From NCBI GenBank assembly GCA_910584935.1, contig CAJUDU010000057.1, forward strand, positions 1 to 16,279: a DNA stretch of 16,279 nucleotides. Reading direction: 5' to 3'. This document shows positions 14,733 through 16,279 of this stretch, in pieces. The notes under the pieces are model-generated. The model had not been told where the DNA came from. It did no database searches and was given only the letters and a program-made list of their open reading frames with translations. Positions within the stretch are counted from its first letter, which is position 1; each line of letters starts with the position of its first letter. The position numbers were made by a program, and so were the translations under genes. This stretch comes from an uncultured Butyricicoccus sp. (lineage in GTDB: Bacteria; Bacillota; Clostridia; Oscillospirales; Butyricicoccaceae).

Positions 14733-15599
14733 TTAAATCTGGACTGCAACAACCATCCGTTTAATGTTCGGCTGGTTTTCCACACAGGTGTAAAGGGTCA
14801 GCTTATTGCTGCCATCCTGCACCAGTCCAGAAGTGTCTGTGGTTTTGCAGGTTCCGACTGAAACAACACGATAGGTTTTTGTGCCATATGCAGTCGTATA
14901 AACCATGGTGTCACCCACTTTGACATTCTTCAGGTTCTTCAAATGTCCATAAGAACCCCGGTTATGTCCAGCCAGTGCGACATTGCCTTCCCAGCCGGAG
15001 GTTTCCGCAAAATGCCCAAGCCCTTTCCGCATACTTTGGGTGGATGTGCCTTCATAAATGCTTTCACTGATACCAACAGACGGGATTTCCAGATGGGCAA
15101 TTGTACCATCTGCTTTCAGCGCCTGCATGGGGGCGTCTTTTGTGGCAACGCCGGCAGCGTAAGCGTTGTTATAGTAGGACTGCTGGTTGGGTGTGGGCAG
15201 CGCGGCAGAATTGATCCGCCCGGTATCATACTGAACAGGATAACGGACATTGGACATCTGCGTGGTGGGAGCCAGCACATTCGGGAAAATCGTGTTCTGT
15301 GCAATGGCAACATCGGTTTCTTTCCCCCAACTGTCCGGATATTCCCCAATCGGGAGATTCAGGGCAGAAAGCGGAGAAGATGTGACATTGCCGGAGGTGT
15401 TGGCAGCAATTGTGCCATCCGAGCCGACAACAATTTTCCCGGAATCGCTGATTGCATTTGCCGAAACCGAGGTGGACTGATAGAAGCCCTGGCTGGCACC
15501 GGAAGTATAGTTATACTCCAGCGCCTGTGCGGAAATCACGCCGGGGGCGGACAACGCAGCGGCAGCAAGGACCATGGATACGGATCTTTTGAAATTCAT
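14733..15599 (-). CDS. Sortase (class D-like) with signal peptide
   Basis: 288-residue extracytoplasmic transpeptidase. Catalytic residues are all visible: H212 in LAGHNRG, C272 in LTLYTCVE and R281 in NIKRMVV. The core resembles class D sortases in its compact C-terminal half (IPSVGISESIYEG near 175, then the GHFAETSGWEGNVALAGH stretch read in parts). The N-terminus is a signal peptide (SVSMVLAAAALSAPGVISAQA) with an AxA-type cleavage site, followed by about 130 residues of Ser/Asn-rich linker. If cleaved, the enzyme would be released or otherwise retained, unlike the usual membrane-anchored sortase. The start is supported by GGGGAAG next to a stem-loop. It is flanked by two surface proteins on the same strand. 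No substrate with LPXTG is visible here. Confidence 0.9.
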   Translation of the reverse strand: MNFKRSVSMVLAAAALSAPGVISAQALEYNYTSGASQGFYQSTSVSANAISDSGKIVVGSDGTIAANTSGNVTSSPLSALNLPIGEYPDSWGKETDVAIAQNTIFPNVLAPTTQMSNVRYPVQYDTGRINSAALPTPNQQSYYNNAYAAGVATKDAPMQALKADGTIAHLEIPSVGISESIYEGTSTQSMRKGLGHFAETSGWEGNVALAGHNRGSYGHLKNLKNVKVGDTMVYTTAYGTKTYRVVSVGTCKTTDTSGLVQDGSNKLTLYTCVENQPNIKRMVVAVQI

Positions 15600-15607
15600 A
15601 AGACTTC

Positions 15608-15634
15608 CCCAAACCCTTATTCATGAGGTTTGGG
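15608..15634 (-). promoter_or_regulatory. Stem-loop 8 nt before the sortase start codon
   Basis: 8-bp perfect stem CCCAAACC / GGTTTGGG with an 11-nt loop, followed by GAAGTCTT and ATG. The Shine-Dalgarno GGGGAAG begins within the stem. The same arrangement precedes the SLH gene. Confidence 0.6.
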
Positions 15635-15652
15635 TTCCTCCCTTCCAATCAT

Positions 15653-16279
15653 TTATTGATGTGTTTCATCTTCAGGATCATCTGCATCTTCTGATGCCGG
15701 TACAGATTTGTTCTTCCTGGACTTTCTCGTGCAGGCGTATGCAGCGCCAGCCAAAGACAGGCTTCCCCAAATTGCACCTGCTGTAATCAGGGCAGCCTGT
15801 CCTGCCCCCATACCTTCCGGCTCTTCCGGCGTTTCAGGCATTTCGGGTTCCGGTTCTGGAACAGGCAAGCCGGTATAAGTGATGGTGTATACAATGTCGG
15901 ACTGACCATTTTTGGTGACTTCCCCTGCATATTCCGCAGTGACCGTGTAGCCGGATGCCACACTTGACGAAAGTGATTTGCTGTAAGTGACGACAGCTTT
16001 ATAGCTGGTAGGGATTGACCCATTTTCAGCAAGGGTTTCTTCCTGCCATTGGATATCGCTGACAGAAAGCTGATGTCCATTTTTTTCGACTGACTGCGGA
16101 ATTAGTGTCGGATCGTTATATGGAAGTCCATCATAGGTTTTGGTATCTGTGACTGTGCTGTGCTTTGTCCGATACCCATTCACTTCTGTTGTGACACTTT
16201 TAGGGTCAAAATTCAAAGTGCCTGTAAAACCATCCTCATCGGTATATTCAATTGTTGCGGCAAATAAATCAATATTTTT
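15653..16279 (-). CDS. C-terminal part of a membrane-anchored surface protein (5' end outside the window)
   Basis: The reading frame is open to the window edge; 208 residues are visible. They include Thr/Ser-rich, strand-rich sequence (DTKTYDGLPYNDPTLIP, VSDIQWQEETL, SGYTVTAEYAGEV, IVYTITYTGLP) of a type common in extracellular beta-sandwich domains of Clostridia. A Pro/Glu spacer (PEPEPEMPETPEEPEG) is followed by a hydrophobic segment from about LITAGAIWGSLSLAGAA, a basic RKSRKNK and an acidic cytoplasmic tail. This is a C-terminal membrane anchor without an LPXTG before it. It lies 53 bp upstream of the sortase gene, so it probably shares its transcript. Family not recognised beyond this. 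Confidence 0.8.
   Translation of the reverse strand, partial: KNIDLFAATIEYTDEDGFTGTLNFDPKSVTTEVNGYRTKHSTVTDTKTYDGLPYNDPTLIPQSVEKNGHQLSVSDIQWQEETLAENGSIPTSYKAVVTYSKSLSSSVASGYTVTAEYAGEVTKNGQSDIVYTITYTGLPVPEPEPEMPETPEEPEGMGAGQAALITAGAIWGSLSLAGAAYACTRKSRKNKSVPASEDADDPEDETHQ

Overview
The window looks like chromosomal accessory DNA from a Gram-positive, endospore-forming-type member of Clostridia, most likely an Oscillospiraceae/Ruminococcaceae gut bacterium. The reasons are strong AGGAGG-type ribosome binding sites, a stand-alone Spo0A C-terminal-type DNA-binding protein, SLH surface protein, class-D-like sortase, SpaA/Cna-B adhesin, and moderate GC. The genus cannot be fixed from the sequence alone. 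Every gene I accept lies on the minus strand, so transcription runs from right to left.

Right part (about 16279 to 11390): a cell-surface block. In transcription order it holds the C-terminal part of a membrane-anchored surface protein (cut by the window edge), a sortase with an AxA-type signal peptide, a large secreted protein with about six repeats and C-terminal SLH domains, a strong terminator, then a small signal/TM-bearing hypothetical protein with its own terminator. The sortase and SLH genes each have a stem-loop ending exactly 8 nt before the start codon.

Middle (11390 to 10180): a two-gene unit with a small Spo0A_C-like regulator and an SseB-like protein, preceded by a palindrome-bearing promoter and closed by a 10-bp perfect terminator hairpin. 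Then comes about 1 kb without convincing genes (10180 to 9146). It contains a GC-rich, highly self-complementary segment (9506-9685) and a possible small RNA (promoter near 9480-9456, terminator 9323-9283).

Left-middle (9145 to 6260): a DUF4065/Panacea-domain protein, then an RlaP-type (COG3541) nucleotidyltransferase overlapping a CCA tRNA nucleotidyltransferase by 14 bp. This puts an antitoxin-type domain, an RNA-repair-associated nucleotidyltransferase and the tRNA 3'-end repair enzyme in one row. It is the most interesting functional hypothesis here.

Left (6290 to 5150): a recombination scar. A ~137-bp segment holding the last codons and terminator of cca occurs twice. The two copies bracket a 5'-truncated phage antirepressor (KilAC) fused to what looks like an IS200/IS605 right end. 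One copy is attached to a diverged relic of a second cca C-terminus.

Far left (4924 to 50): a giant SpaA/Cna-B repeat adhesin of 16 complete repeats and one partial repeat. It stops inside repeat 17 with no sorting signal, so it is probably 3'-truncated.
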